Made by a program: the position numbers and the translations under genes. The notes beneath the pieces are model-generated. The model was not told the origin of the DNA and searched no databases. It saw nothing but the letters and a program-made list of their open reading frames with translations. Shown piece after piece: positions 39,070 through 47,578 of a stretch of DNA of 64,000 nt (position 1 is the first letter of the stretch; each line of letters opens with the position of its first letter). Origin of the DNA: Solirubrobacter taibaiensis (GTDB taxonomy: Bacteria > Actinomycetota > Thermoleophilia > Solirubrobacterales > Solirubrobacteraceae); contig JAPDDQ010000006.1 of NCBI GenBank assembly GCA_027587225.1, positions 124,001 to 188,000 on the forward strand, read 5' to 3'.

Positions 39070-39769
39070 GGCTCCGCCAGAGGTGCACGACGGCGTACGC
39101 GCGGAACGGTCGCCAGCGTTCCGCGTCAACCGCGCCGTCGTGCAGCGCGTGGCGCACGCCGAGGTCCGTCGGCAGCCACGCGTCGCGGTCGCCGAGCGCC
39201 CGCATGCTCACGTAGGTCTGCGTCCACGGCCCGATCCCGCGCAGGTCGATCAGGCGGTCGAGCGGCTGCCCGGCGAGTGAGCGCAGCGTGTTCCGGCGCG
39301 TCGCCGGCATCGCGAACGCGCTGTCGGGCGCGCCCGCGATCGCGCGCAGCGTCGGAAAGCGGTGCGTGACCGCGCCGACCGGGCGCTCCAGCGGCTCCCC
39401 CACCGCGGCCACGAGTCGCCCCGCATGGGTCGAGGCGGCCTGGATCGAGATCTGCTGGCCGAGCACGGCCCGCACCGCGATCTCCTCGCCATCCACGCAG
39501 CCCGGCACCCGCGTGCCCGCGTCGTAGCCGGGCAGGTCGATGCGCGCCGCGATCTCGGCCGCGGGCGCGTCGAGGTCGAGCAACCCCGCGACGTCGTGCG
39601 TGGCGTCGAAGCCTTCGGGATGCGGTCGCAGCGCGACGACTTCGCCGTTCGGCAGGCTGCGGCGATAGACGCCATCGACGTACTCCTCCACGCCCGGCAC
39701 CATCCGCCGGACCAGGAAATCGAGCAGCGCCGCGCCGTCATACGGCTGCTCCGCCGCGCGCAGGATCAC
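39056..39769 (-). CDS. AlkA-type DNA-3-methyladenine glycosylase
   Basis: 237 residues from a GTG that overlaps the upstream stop (GTGA). HhH-GPD features: AVRAVLGQQISIQAASTHAG, then LIDLRGIGPWTQTYVSMRAL and PTDLGVRHAL with the catalytic Asp. It excises alkylated bases. The DNA glycosylase core is complete, including an AlkA-like N-terminal beta region; no Ada regulatory part is fused. Confidence 0.88.
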   Translation of the reverse strand: MILRAAEQPYDGAALLDFLVRRMVPGVEEYVDGVYRRSLPNGEVVALRPHPEGFDATHDVAGLLDLDAPAAEIAARIDLPGYDAGTRVPGCVDGEEIAVRAVLGQQISIQAASTHAGRLVAAVGEPLERPVGAVTHRFPTLRAIAGAPDSAFAMPATRRNTLRSLAGQPLDRLIDLRGIGPWTQTYVSMRALGDRDAWLPTDLGVRHALHDGAVDAERWRPFRAYAVVHLWRSLSSP

Positions 39770-40746
39770 GCGGACACTTCCTCGGCCTTCTCCGCCTCCC
39801 GTTGCGCCTTGCCCGCCGCGATGACCTCCTTGAACGAGCGGAAGCGGAAGATCCGCGTGAGCGCGCCGAGCCCGATCAGGAACGTGAGCGCCGCGATCGC
39901 GATCTGCTGGCCGACGGAGTACGCGGCGACGGTCGCGCCGCTGCCGAAGACCTTCACCAGCAACGCCTGCTGCACGCCCGCACCGCCCGGCGTGAACGGG
40001 ACGAGCGCCGCGATCGCGTTCACGCCCAGCACCAGCAGCACGTTGCTCACCGAGCCGCCGACGTTGAACGCCTCCAGCAGGCACCAGAACGCGGCGAAGC
40101 GGAACAGCCAGCCCGCGAACTGCACGAGCCACACCTCGCGGAAGTAGCGCCGGCGGTCGCCCAGGATCGTCAGGCCCTGGCGCACGCGGGCCCAGAACCG
40201 CGTCACGCGCGCCGACAGCAGCGCGAAGCCCACGAGCACACCGATCCCCAGCACCGTCAGCAGGAACAGCGTGAAGCGCGGGTTGGAGGCGAAGAACGCG
40301 AGGTCGAACGCCGGCAGCGACGAGAAGTCCGGCGGCTTCGGGAAGACGCCCTGGCTGAACGCGTACGCCAGCACGGGCACGGCGATCGTCAGATCGAAGA
40401 TGAACTCGATGCTGAACGCGGCGGCGACGGCCGGGTAGCTCGAGTTCGGCACCGACGTCTTGGTCAGGAAGAGGCGGATCACGTCACCGCCGCGGGCGGG
40501 GATGACGGAGTTGAAGCCGTAGCCCGCGAAGTACGCGCCCCAGATGCGCTTGAACTCGATCTTGGAGTCGGGATAGGCCGCACGCAGGATGTGGAACGAG
40601 GCGCGCGCCCGCAGCGTGAGGTAGGTCGTGAAGAAGACCAGCGCGAGGAACAGTGGGATCCACTGCACGCCGGCCAGGTTCGAGAAGAACGACCCGACCG
40701 CGTCGAAGAAGGACGAGAAGGAATCGCCGATGCTTGCGAAGGTCAC
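39766..40746 (-). CDS. LPG-synthase-type (UPF0104/AglD-like) membrane protein, paralogue 3
   Basis: 326 residues from the GTG at 40746. Eight or so helices, with GYGFNSVIPARGGDVIRLFL in the first half and ALVPFTPGGAGVQQALLVKV in the second. The N-terminus has an unusual Ser/Phe-rich segment (SFSSFFDAVGSFFSN). It ends in a Lys/Glu tail. It is coupled to alkA downstream and follows the MFS gene by five bases. Confidence 0.86.
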   Translation of the reverse strand: MTFASIGDSFSSFFDAVGSFFSNLAGVQWIPLFLALVFFTTYLTLRARASFHILRAAYPDSKIEFKRIWGAYFAGYGFNSVIPARGGDVIRLFLTKTSVPNSSYPAVAAAFSIEFIFDLTIAVPVLAYAFSQGVFPKPPDFSSLPAFDLAFFASNPRFTLFLLTVLGIGVLVGFALLSARVTRFWARVRQGLTILGDRRRYFREVWLVQFAGWLFRFAAFWCLLEAFNVGGSVSNVLLVLGVNAIAALVPFTPGGAGVQQALLVKVFGSGATVAAYSVGQQIAIAALTFLIGLGALTRIFRFRSFKEVIAAGKAQREAEKAEEVSA

Positions 40747-40751
40747 TGCTA

Positions 40752-41855
40752 CTAGCGTGCCATGCGCAGCGGTGCGATGAAGACGCCGGCGGTCGCGGCC
40801 AGGATCCCGGCCCCCAGGAACCCGAGCCGCGGATCCACGTGGTAGAGCGGGAGCCACATCACCGGAGCGACGGCGTTGCCCGCGAATTTGAACGCGCTGA
40901 CGACGGACGTCCCGCCCGCCCGGTTGCCCGGCACGGCCTCCACCGTGAGCACGTTGATGCCCGCCCACATCAGGGCGGAGCCGAGCCCGATCGCGAACCA
41001 CAGCGCACCCAGCGCGAGCGCCGAGGGCGCGAAGCCGAGCGCGACCACCAGCACGGAGCAGATCGCGATGCCGACGAAGATCACCGGCGTGCGCCCGAAG
41101 CGGTCCACGGCATCCCCCGCGGCCCGGCCGAGCAGCATCCCGGCGACACCGAAGCCGGCCAGCAGGACGCCGCGCAGGATCGAGCCGAGCCCGAACTCGT
41201 CCGCCGCCTCGACGGCGACGAGGAACCCGATGCCGGTCACGCCCGCGTAGCCGGTGAACGCCGCGCCGCTGAGCAGCCCGACGCGGCGGGTGAACGCGGC
41301 GCGCAGGCGCGGGGGCGTGTCGCGCCGTTCGGCGTCGTGCGGCGGGAACAGCGCGAGGCCGAGCGCAACGACCACCTGGCTCAGGAACGCGAAGCGCCAG
41401 TCCACCGCACCGAAGAGCCCTCCGCCGAGCGGGGCGAGCGCGATCGCCGCGGTCTGCACGGCGGCGAACGTGCCGACGGCGCGTCCGAGCTGGCCCGGCG
41501 GTACGAGGTCGGCGAGGCCGGCGAGCAGGAGCGGCGTGAGGAACGCGTTGGCGGTGCCCTGCAGGGCCCGGATGACGATGAACGTCTCCAGTGTCGGCGC
41601 GAAGGCCGCGGCGAGCGAGAGCAGCGCGTACGCGATGTACGCGGTGCGCACCACCTTCCGGCGCCCGATCCGCTCACCGATCGTCCCGGACACGAGCTGG
41701 AAGAGGGCGAACGGGATCAGATAGGCCGGGAGCGTCGCCGCGACGCCGGCCGTGGTCGCGTCGAACGCGTCGCGCAGCTGCGGGACGAGCACGGCGACCA
41801 CGCCTCCGCCGAACGGGCCCAGGAAGCCGCCGATATAGAACGGGAGCGCACGCAC
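40752..41855 (-). CDS. MFS transporter
   Basis: 367 residues from GTG 41855, about 12 helices. MFS motif A-like loop GERIGRRKVVRTAYIAYAL between TM2 and TM3 and a related loop GDAVDRFGRTPVIFVG in the second half. A short chain for the superfamily. The substrate is unknown; drug or metabolite efflux is the usual role. The longer frame upstream would overlap the divergent gene at 41882, so I rejected it. Confidence 0.88.
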   Translation of the reverse strand: MRALPFYIGGFLGPFGGGVVAVLVPQLRDAFDATTAGVAATLPAYLIPFALFQLVSGTIGERIGRRKVVRTAYIAYALLSLAAAFAPTLETFIVIRALQGTANAFLTPLLLAGLADLVPPGQLGRAVGTFAAVQTAAIALAPLGGGLFGAVDWRFAFLSQVVVALGLALFPPHDAERRDTPPRLRAAFTRRVGLLSGAAFTGYAGVTGIGFLVAVEAADEFGLGSILRGVLLAGFGVAGMLLGRAAGDAVDRFGRTPVIFVGIAICSVLVVALGFAPSALALGALWFAIGLGSALMWAGINVLTVEAVPGNRAGGTSVVSAFKFAGNAVAPVMWLPLYHVDPRLGFLGAGILAATAGVFIAPLRMAR

Positions 41856-41881
41856 GGCTGAGGACTTACCCTGGCACGCTG

Positions 41882-42331
41882 ATGTTCCGGCGCAAGGCGA
41901 TCGCACCCGACGGATCGAAGTGGAAGCTCGGCCGGCGCTGGTTCCCCCGCCGCGACAACGACCGGATGGACGTCCTGGACACCGGTGAGCTCCCGTTCCC
42001 GGACTTCGGTGACGCGGACGACATCCTCGGCGCGATCCTGCTCGTGGTCTTCGCCGTGATCGCGGCCATCTTCCTCGCGCTGCTGCTGTTCAACGTGGTC
42101 GTGCTGGCGATCGAGATCACGATCCTGCTGCTCGGCCTCATCATCGGCCTCTTCTCACGCGTGGTCCTGCGCAAGCCGTGGACGGTGTTCGTGAAGTCCG
42201 GGCCGCACACGGTCGAGCGGCACGTGGTCGGCTGGCGCGCGAGCCGGCGACTGATCGACGAGCTGGCGGGCGACGTCGAGTCAGGCCGGTTTCAGCTCGC
42301 GCTGAGCGACCGGCGACGACTGGATGATTGA
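41882..42331 (+). CDS. Small membrane protein of unknown function
   Basis: 149 residues: a basic N-terminus (FRRKAIAPDGSKWKLGRRWF), an acidic patch, then two long hydrophobic helices (about 48-75 and 76-95), and a soluble C-terminal region (VFVKSGPHTVERHVVGWRAS). No family recognised. Its 3' end overlaps the convergent Lrp gene by 51 bases. Confidence 0.75.
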   Translation: MFRRKAIAPDGSKWKLGRRWFPRRDNDRMDVLDTGELPFPDFGDADDILGAILLVVFAVIAAIFLALLLFNVVVLAIEITILLLGLIIGLFSRVVLRKPWTVFVKSGPHTVERHVVGWRASRRLIDELAGDVESGRFQLALSDRRRLDD

Positions 42332-42736
42332 CGTCGTCGTCTGCCCGTAGGGCGTGAAGCAGTCGATGACCTCCTCGAGGTGCTCGACGTCGCGCACGTG
42401 GACGCGCATGTAGAAGCAGTCCTCGCCGGTCACGCGGTGGCACTCGGCGACCTCGGGCGTGGCCCGCGCGACCTCCGTGACCTTCGGGATCTGGCGCGGC
42501 GCCGGGCGCATGCGGATGATGGCGGCGAGCGTGAAGCCGAGCGCGCGCGGATTCACGTCGGCGCGGTAGCCCGCGATCGTGCCGTCGCGCTCGAGTCGGG
42601 CGAGGCGCTCGGCGACGGCGGGCGCGGAGAGGCCGACGCGGCGACCGAGCTCGGCTTGGCTGATCCGGGCGTCCTGCTGCAGCTCTGACAGCAATCGAAG
42701 GTTCGTGGCGTCGAGCGCCCCATTTTCCGAAGGCAT
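42281..42736 (-). CDS. Lrp/AsnC-family regulator
   Basis: 151 residues. N-terminal HTH (LRLLSELQQDARISQAELGR ... GLSAPAVAERLARLE) and RAM effector domain (CHRVTGEDCFYMRVHVRDVE). I start at ATG 42736, giving the standard length; an ATG at 42799 is in frame. It is divergent from a DMT exporter, the usual pairing for amino-acid export control. Confidence 0.9.
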   Translation of the reverse strand: MPSENGALDATNLRLLSELQQDARISQAELGRRVGLSAPAVAERLARLERDGTIAGYRADVNPRALGFTLAAIIRMRPAPRQIPKVTEVARATPEVAECHRVTGEDCFYMRVHVRDVEHLEEVIDCFTPYGQTTTSIIQSSPVAQRELKPA

Positions 42737-42801
42737 CGAGCGCAGAATAGCTTCGATCAGCCCTTCCGTCACGGCGCATTCCCGACGATCCTGTTTCATC
42801 G

Positions 42802-43695
42802 ATGGCCGCTCGCCTTCCGTTCGTCGTCAGCGCCGTGTTCCACTACCTGGGTCCGGCCTTCGCCGTGCTGCTGTTCGTGCGTGTCGACGTGCTGGGCGTG
42901 GCGTGGCTGCGGATCGCGGCGGCGGCGCTCGTCTTCGCGCTCTGGCGCCGGCCCTGGGCGTTGCTGCGGGACCGCGACGTGATCGCGTGGGGCGCGGTGC
43001 TGGCCGCGATGAACTGCTGCTTCTACCTCGCCATCGACCGGTTGCCGCTGGCGACCGTCGCTGCGATCGAGTTCCTGCCCGTGATCGCGCTGGCGGCGCT
43101 GGGCGCACGCTCGAAGCGCAACGTCGCGGCGCTCCTCCTGGCCGTGCCGGGCGTGTACCTGCTCACGGGCCTGCAGCTCGAAGTCGAGCCGCTGGCCGTG
43201 ATCCTCGCACTGGCGAACGCCGCGTTGTTCGCGGCCTACATCGTGCTCGCCCACCGCGTCGCTTCCCGCGGCGTGGGCGTGGACGGGCTGGCCGCGTCGA
43301 TGCTCGTCGCGTTCGTGTTCGTCACGCCGATGGCGGGCTGGGCCGCGGTCCCCGCGTTCGGGGACCCGGTCGCGATCCTGGCCGGTATCGGCGTCGGGAT
43401 CTCCTCCTCGGTGATCCCGTACGTCGCCGACCAGATCGCGATGAAGCGGCTCACGCGCGCCGGCTACGCGCTGATGGTGTCGCTGCTCCCGGCGACGGCG
43501 ACGGTCATCGGCCTGATCGTGCTGTCACAGGTGCCGTCGGTGCGGGACGCGCTCGGGATCGCGCTGGTCATCGCGGGGGTGGCGCTCCATCGCGAGCCCA
43601 CACCTCCGCCAGCCGGATCACCACCGCCGCAGCCGCAGCCATCTCCTGCACCGATGCCCATTCCCGCGGCGAGTGGTAGTCGTGGCCACCCGTGA
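42802..43695 (+). CDS. EamA/DMT-family exporter (RhtA-like)
   Basis: 297 residues with two EamA repeats (ten helices), for example LRIAAAALVFALWRRPWALL and AALGARSKRNVAALLLAVPG, and the second repeat from about 130. The core ends near residue 262 at IAGVALHR. The final 35 residues are Pro-rich (PTPPPAGSPPPQPQPSPAP) and lie antisense to the end of pepT, so the tail looks like recent read-through. Probably exports amino acids under the divergent Lrp regulator. Confidence 0.88.
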   Translation: MAARLPFVVSAVFHYLGPAFAVLLFVRVDVLGVAWLRIAAAALVFALWRRPWALLRDRDVIAWGAVLAAMNCCFYLAIDRLPLATVAAIEFLPVIALAALGARSKRNVAALLLAVPGVYLLTGLQLEVEPLAVILALANAALFAAYIVLAHRVASRGVGVDGLAASMLVAFVFVTPMAGWAAVPAFGDPVAILAGIGVGISSSVIPYVADQIAMKRLTRAGYALMVSLLPATATVIGLIVLSQVPSVRDALGIALVIAGVALHREPTPPPAGSPPPQPQPSPAPMPIPAASGSRGHP

Positions 43696-44806
43696 ACAGG
43701 TTCGGGGTCGGCAGGCCCATCGCGCTCAGACGTGAGCCGTCCGTGCCGCCGCGGATCGGGGTGCGGATGAGCTCGATGCCCTCGGCGCGGATCGCCTCCT
43801 CGGCCGCGGTGACGGCGCGCGGGAACGCGTCGATGTAGCGGCGCATGTTCGGGTACTGCGGCGTGACCTCGACCTCGAGCCGCGCGCCGGGGTGGCGAGC
43901 GACCGTCTCCTCGGCGGTCTTGCGGAGCAGGGCGGTGTGCGCGTGGAGCTTGTCGTCGTCGAAGTCGCGGACGATCGCGCGGACCTCGGTGCGTCCGGAG
44001 CCGCCGCTGACCTCGTAGACGTGGATGAAGCCGTCCAGGCCTTCCGTGCGTTCCGGCGTGAGCTCCGGCGGCAGCGCGGCGACGATCTCGGCCGCGATCC
44101 GGGTCGCGTTGACGAGCACGTCCTTCGCCCAGCCCGGATGCGCGTCCACTCCGTGGATGGTGAGGATGACCTCCTCGGCGCTGAATGTCTCGTCCTGCAG
44201 CTCACCCAGATCCGAGCCGTCCAGTGTGTAGGCGCAGACGGCGCCGAAGCGCTCGACGTCGAACAGCGTCGCGCCCTCGCCGATCTCCTCGTCCGGGGTG
44301 AAGCAGATGCGCAGCGTCGGGCGCGGGAGGTCGGGGTTGGCGGCCAGGTGCGCGACCGCGGCCATGATCTCGGCCACGCCCGCCTTGTCGTCGGCGCCGA
44401 GCAGCGTGTCGCCGGAGGAGGTGACGATGTCGTGGCCCGCGGGCGCGTCGACGGTGGTGCCGCTGAACGGCAGCTGGATCAGGCCGCCGGGGTGGTCGCG
44501 GTGCACGATCGGTTGGACGTTCGCCCCGGGCGCGTCGGGGCTCGTGTCCACGTGGGCGATCAGACCGACCGTCGGGCCGGTGCCTTCGAGGGTCGCCGTG
44601 ACGTACCCGTTCGCGTCCAGCGCGGCATCGGTCAGGCCGATCGCCTGCAACTCCTCGACGAGCAGCCGGGAGAGGTCGAGCTGCCCCGGCGTGCTCGGCG
44701 ACTGCGTGCGCTCACGCGTGGACTGGGTGTCGATGCGGACGTAGCGCTGGAAGCGCTCGAGCAGGTCAGGGGCGAGCTTCTCGGCCAAAGGCGATGTGAA
44801 CGTCAC
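43568..44806 (-). CDS. pepT: Peptidase T (tripeptidase)
   Basis: 412 residues, M20B metallopeptidase. Zinc ligands and neighbours visible: VGLIAHVDTSPDAPG, LLGADDKAGVAEIM, CFTPDEEIGEGA, TLDGSDLGE, and GGHDYHSPREW near the end. It releases the N-terminal residue of tripeptides in the cytosol. It starts at GTG, back to back with the AlkD gene, leaving no room for a promoter between the two start codons. 128 bases of its 3' end overlap the convergent exporter gene. Confidence 0.93.
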   Translation of the reverse strand: MTFTSPLAEKLAPDLLERFQRYVRIDTQSTRERTQSPSTPGQLDLSRLLVEELQAIGLTDAALDANGYVTATLEGTGPTVGLIAHVDTSPDAPGANVQPIVHRDHPGGLIQLPFSGTTVDAPAGHDIVTSSGDTLLGADDKAGVAEIMAAVAHLAANPDLPRPTLRICFTPDEEIGEGATLFDVERFGAVCAYTLDGSDLGELQDETFSAEEVILTIHGVDAHPGWAKDVLVNATRIAAEIVAALPPELTPERTEGLDGFIHVYEVSGGSGRTEVRAIVRDFDDDKLHAHTALLRKTAEETVARHPGARLEVEVTPQYPNMRRYIDAFPRAVTAAEEAIRAEGIELIRTPIRGGTDGSRLSAMGLPTPNLFTGGHDYHSPREWASVQEMAAAAAVVIRLAEVWARDGAPPPR

Positions 44807-44807
44807 G

Positions 44808-45467
44808 ATGTGGATGATGATCGAGGCGATCCGCGCAGGGCTGGCCGAGCGCGCCGATCCGGCGAAGGCGCCGGAGATGCAGCGCTACATGAAGTCGGAG
44901 ATGCCGTTCCGCGGCGTCCAGAAGCCGGAGCGCGTGAAGTTGGCGCGCGCGGTGTTCGTGGAGCTGTCGCGCGACGAGTGGGAGCGGATCGTGCGCACGT
45001 TGTGGCGGGAGGCCGGGTTCCGCGAGGAGCGCTACATGGCGCTCGCAGTGTTGCAGGACCGTCGTTACCGCGCGTACCGAGACCTCGACGCGCTGGCGCT
45101 CTACGAGGAGCTGATCGTGACCGGCGCGTGGTGGGACTACGTGGACGAGGTCGCGTGCGGGCCGCTCGGCGCGCTGCTGCCGGAGGTCGCGCCCGTGCTG
45201 CGGGAATGGTCGGTCGACGCGGACATGTGGAAGCGGCGCGCGTCGATCATCGCCCAGGTCCGGCGCAAGACGGAGACCGACTTCGCGTTGATGGCGGACT
45301 GCATCGAGCCCAACCGCGGCGACCGCGAGTTCTTCATCCGCAAGGCGATCGGCTGGGCGCTGCGCTCCTACGCCTGGGTGGCGCCAGATGCCGTCGTCGC
45401 GTACTGCGACGCGCACGAGCTATCCCCCTTGAGCCGGCGCGAGGCGTTGAAGAACATTCGCGCATGA
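44808..45467 (+). CDS. AlkD-type DNA alkylation repair protein
   Basis: 219 residues of HEAT-like helices. The AlkD DNA-binding/catalytic region is visible in TGAWWDYVDEVACGPLG (Trp and Asp) and KRRASIIAQVRRKTETDF (Arg). It removes bulky or cationic alkylated bases. Several in-frame starts exist (GTG 44796, ATG 44808, 44814, 44817); I use the first ATG. The stop overlaps the next ATG by four bases. Confidence 0.88.
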   Translation: MWMMIEAIRAGLAERADPAKAPEMQRYMKSEMPFRGVQKPERVKLARAVFVELSRDEWERIVRTLWREAGFREERYMALAVLQDRRYRAYRDLDALALYEELIVTGAWWDYVDEVACGPLGALLPEVAPVLREWSVDADMWKRRASIIAQVRRKTETDFALMADCIEPNRGDREFFIRKAIGWALRSYAWVAPDAVVAYCDAHELSPLSRREALKNIRA

Positions 45468-45883
45468 TCAGCGTGTACTCCCCGAAATTCGTGCTCGGCC
45501 TCGTCACCGGCATCACCTCGATCACGTTCATCGCGCTGGGCGTCGTGTTCTCGATCGTGTTCGGGACGTTCGGCCTCATCTTCCTGGCCATCGGCCTGCT
45601 TGATGCAGCCGTTGCCGCGTTCGTTCTCCTCGGTGGCCGCAAGCGCCGCGCGAGCGACGAAGCGGCGCGGATCTCTCACGGCACGGCCCAGATCGTCAGC
45701 GCCGACCAGCAACTCCACGTGCGGGTCAACGACCGTCACCCGGTCAAGCTGACCGTCAACCTTGCCGGCGGCCAGTACACGCAGTCGCTGCTCGCCCCCG
45801 CGCACATCACCTGGCAGCCGGGTGAGCCGGTCGACGTCCGCTACGCGCCGGACAACCCGGCGAACTTCGTGCCAATTGCCTGA
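45464..45883 (+). CDS. Membrane-anchored protein with small beta domain, unknown function
   Basis: 139 residues: two adjacent hydrophobic helices (about 10-30 and 34-55), a short RKRR stop, then ~80 residues of beta-type sequence (AQIVSADQQLHVRVNDRHPV, ITWQPGEPVDVRYAPDNPAN). The translation is coupled to alkD by ATGA. No family recognised. Confidence 0.75.
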   Translation: MISVYSPKFVLGLVTGITSITFIALGVVFSIVFGTFGLIFLAIGLLDAAVAAFVLLGGRKRRASDEAARISHGTAQIVSADQQLHVRVNDRHPVKLTVNLAGGQYTQSLLAPAHITWQPGEPVDVRYAPDNPANFVPIA

Positions 45884-45903
45884 GGTTGGGTAGGCCAGTT
45901 GAT

Positions 45904-46734
45904 ATGGCTAAGACCTTGGATATCCCGCACATTGACCTCGCAGGCGACGTCTCGATCCCGCAGTTCGGCCTCGGCGTGTTCCAAGTCCCGCCGGACAAGA
46001 CCTTCGAGAACGTCACGCACGCGCTGAACGTCGGCTACCGGCACATCGACACCGCCCGCGCCTACCAGAACGAGGCGCAGGTCGGCCAGGCTGTGAAGTC
46101 TTCGGACCTCAGCCGCGAAGAGCTCTTCATCACGACGAAGCTCTGGAACTCGGACCAGGTCAAGCCGATCGACACGCTCAAGCAGAGCCTCAAGCTGCTC
46201 GAGACCGAGTACGTCGACCTGTACCTGATCCATTGGCCGGCGCCCGGCCACGACCTCTACGTGCAGGCCTGGGAAGGTCTCGTCGAGGCCCAGAAGCAGG
46301 GCCTGACGCGGGCGATCGGCGTCTCGAACTTCCAGGCCGAGCACCTGCGCAAGATCATCGACGCGACCGGCGTCACGCCCGCCGTCAACCAGATCGAGCT
46401 GCACCCGTACCTCACGCAGCACGGCCTGCGGCGCGAGCACGCCGACCGCGGCATCGTCACCGAGGCCTGGAGCCCGCTCGCCCAAGGCGCCGTGCTCGAC
46501 GACCCGGTGATCACGGAGATCGCGTCCGCCCACAACCGTACCCCGGGCCAGATCGTCCTGCGCTGGCACATCGAGCTCGGCAACGTCGTCTTCCCGAAGT
46601 CGATGACGCCCTCGCGGATCGAAGAGAACATCGACATCTTCGACTTCGAGCTCTCCGCCGAGGAAGTGGAGCGGATCGAGGCCCTGGACCGGGGCATGCG
46701 CACCGGCCCGGACCCCGACACGTTCAACGGCTGA
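45904..46734 (+). CDS. Aldo/keto reductase
   Basis: 276 residues, complete AKR barrel. Catalytic tetrad: Asp in YRHIDTARAY, Tyr in the same block, Lys in FITTKLWNSD, His in LYLIHWPAPG. NADPH site near the end: VFPKSMTPSRIEENIDIF. It resembles 2,5-diketo-gluconate reductase types. An upstream TTG at 45886 is less likely than the ATG. It overlaps the convergent XRE gene by 11 bases. Confidence 0.92.
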   Translation: MAKTLDIPHIDLAGDVSIPQFGLGVFQVPPDKTFENVTHALNVGYRHIDTARAYQNEAQVGQAVKSSDLSREELFITTKLWNSDQVKPIDTLKQSLKLLETEYVDLYLIHWPAPGHDLYVQAWEGLVEAQKQGLTRAIGVSNFQAEHLRKIIDATGVTPAVNQIELHPYLTQHGLRREHADRGIVTEAWSPLAQGAVLDDPVITEIASAHNRTPGQIVLRWHIELGNVVFPKSMTPSRIEENIDIFDFELSAEEVERIEALDRGMRTGPDPDTFNG

Positions 46735-47515
46735 GCGCGGCCAGCCCGAGCAGCTTGAGCGCATCCGCGTCGGGCGTGCCGGGCGGGGCGCTGTAGACCA
46801 CGACCCGCAGGTCGGAGCCGTGTACCTGGAGGACGTCGCAGTCCAGGGTCAGGCGGCCGGCCTCCGGGTGGTTGATCGTCTTGGTCGCCGACGTGTGGAC
46901 CGCGACGGGGCTCTCCTTCCACAGCGCCTCGAAGCGCGGGCTCGCCGCCCGCAGCTCGTCGACGATGGCGTGGAGCCGTTGGTCAGCCGGGTGGCGGATG
47001 AGCGCGGAGTGCAGGTCGGCGACGATCGACGCGCTCATCGCGTCGTCCTGCTCGGGCGTGCGCTCGATGTAGAGCGACTCGCCGACGAAGTGGTTGCGGG
47101 CGATGTTCCCGGTGGCCAGGCCGGTGAGCGCCTCACCGAGCCGGTTCTTCGCCACCAGCTCCCAGGCCAGGTCGTAGACGAGCACCGGCAGGTCGTCGAA
47201 GCGTTCGAGCAGCCGCTGGACGGCCGGCGTCACCTCGCTGCTGTAGTTCTCCCCGCACGGCGGCGCGTGACCGGCGAGCAGGTAGAGCACGTCGGTCTCT
47301 TCCGCGTTCAGCTCGAGGGCGCGCGCCAGAGCTGCGCACACGAGCGGTGACGGGTGGGTGGCGTGGCCCTGCTCGAGCCGGGTCAGGTAGCCGACCGAGA
47401 CGTCGGCCCGGGCCGCGATCTCGTCGCGACGCAGGCCGGGGGCGCGGCGACGGCCGGGATCGGCGGGCGTGAGGCGGTCGCGCCAGGTCCGGAGGTTGGC
47501 AGCGAGGTCGTTCAC
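46724..47515 (-). CDS. XRE regulator with MmyB-like ligand domain
   Basis: 263 residues. An N-terminal HTH (APGLRRDEIAARADVSVGYL, TRLEQGHATHPSP) and the MmyB-like domain (PVLVYDLAWELVAKNRLGEA; FEALWKESPVAVHTSATKTI). Such regulators commonly control a divergent short-chain dehydrogenase, as here. I take GTG 47515, which has GGAAGG upstream, rather than TTG 47524. Confidence 0.9.
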   Translation of the reverse strand: MNDLAANLRTWRDRLTPADPGRRRAPGLRRDEIAARADVSVGYLTRLEQGHATHPSPLVCAALARALELNAEETDVLYLLAGHAPPCGENYSSEVTPAVQRLLERFDDLPVLVYDLAWELVAKNRLGEALTGLATGNIARNHFVGESLYIERTPEQDDAMSASIVADLHSALIRHPADQRLHAIVDELRAASPRFEALWKESPVAVHTSATKTINHPEAGRLTLDCDVLQVHGSDLRVVVYSAPPGTPDADALKLLGLAALSR

Positions 47516-47554
47516 GCCTTCCAAGGTATCCCTCTCAGAGGCATGGTCTTTCCG

Positions 47555-47570
47555 GCTTGGCGCACCAAGC
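47555..47570. promoter_or_regulatory. Inverted repeat upstream of the SDR gene
   Basis: GCTTGG-CGCA-CCAAGC, a perfect 6-bp dyad 8 bases before the SDR ATG; a related CCAAGG lies at 47521 near the XRE start. Candidate binding site for the XRE regulator. Confidence 0.5.
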
Positions 47571-47578
47571 TGCTTTAC

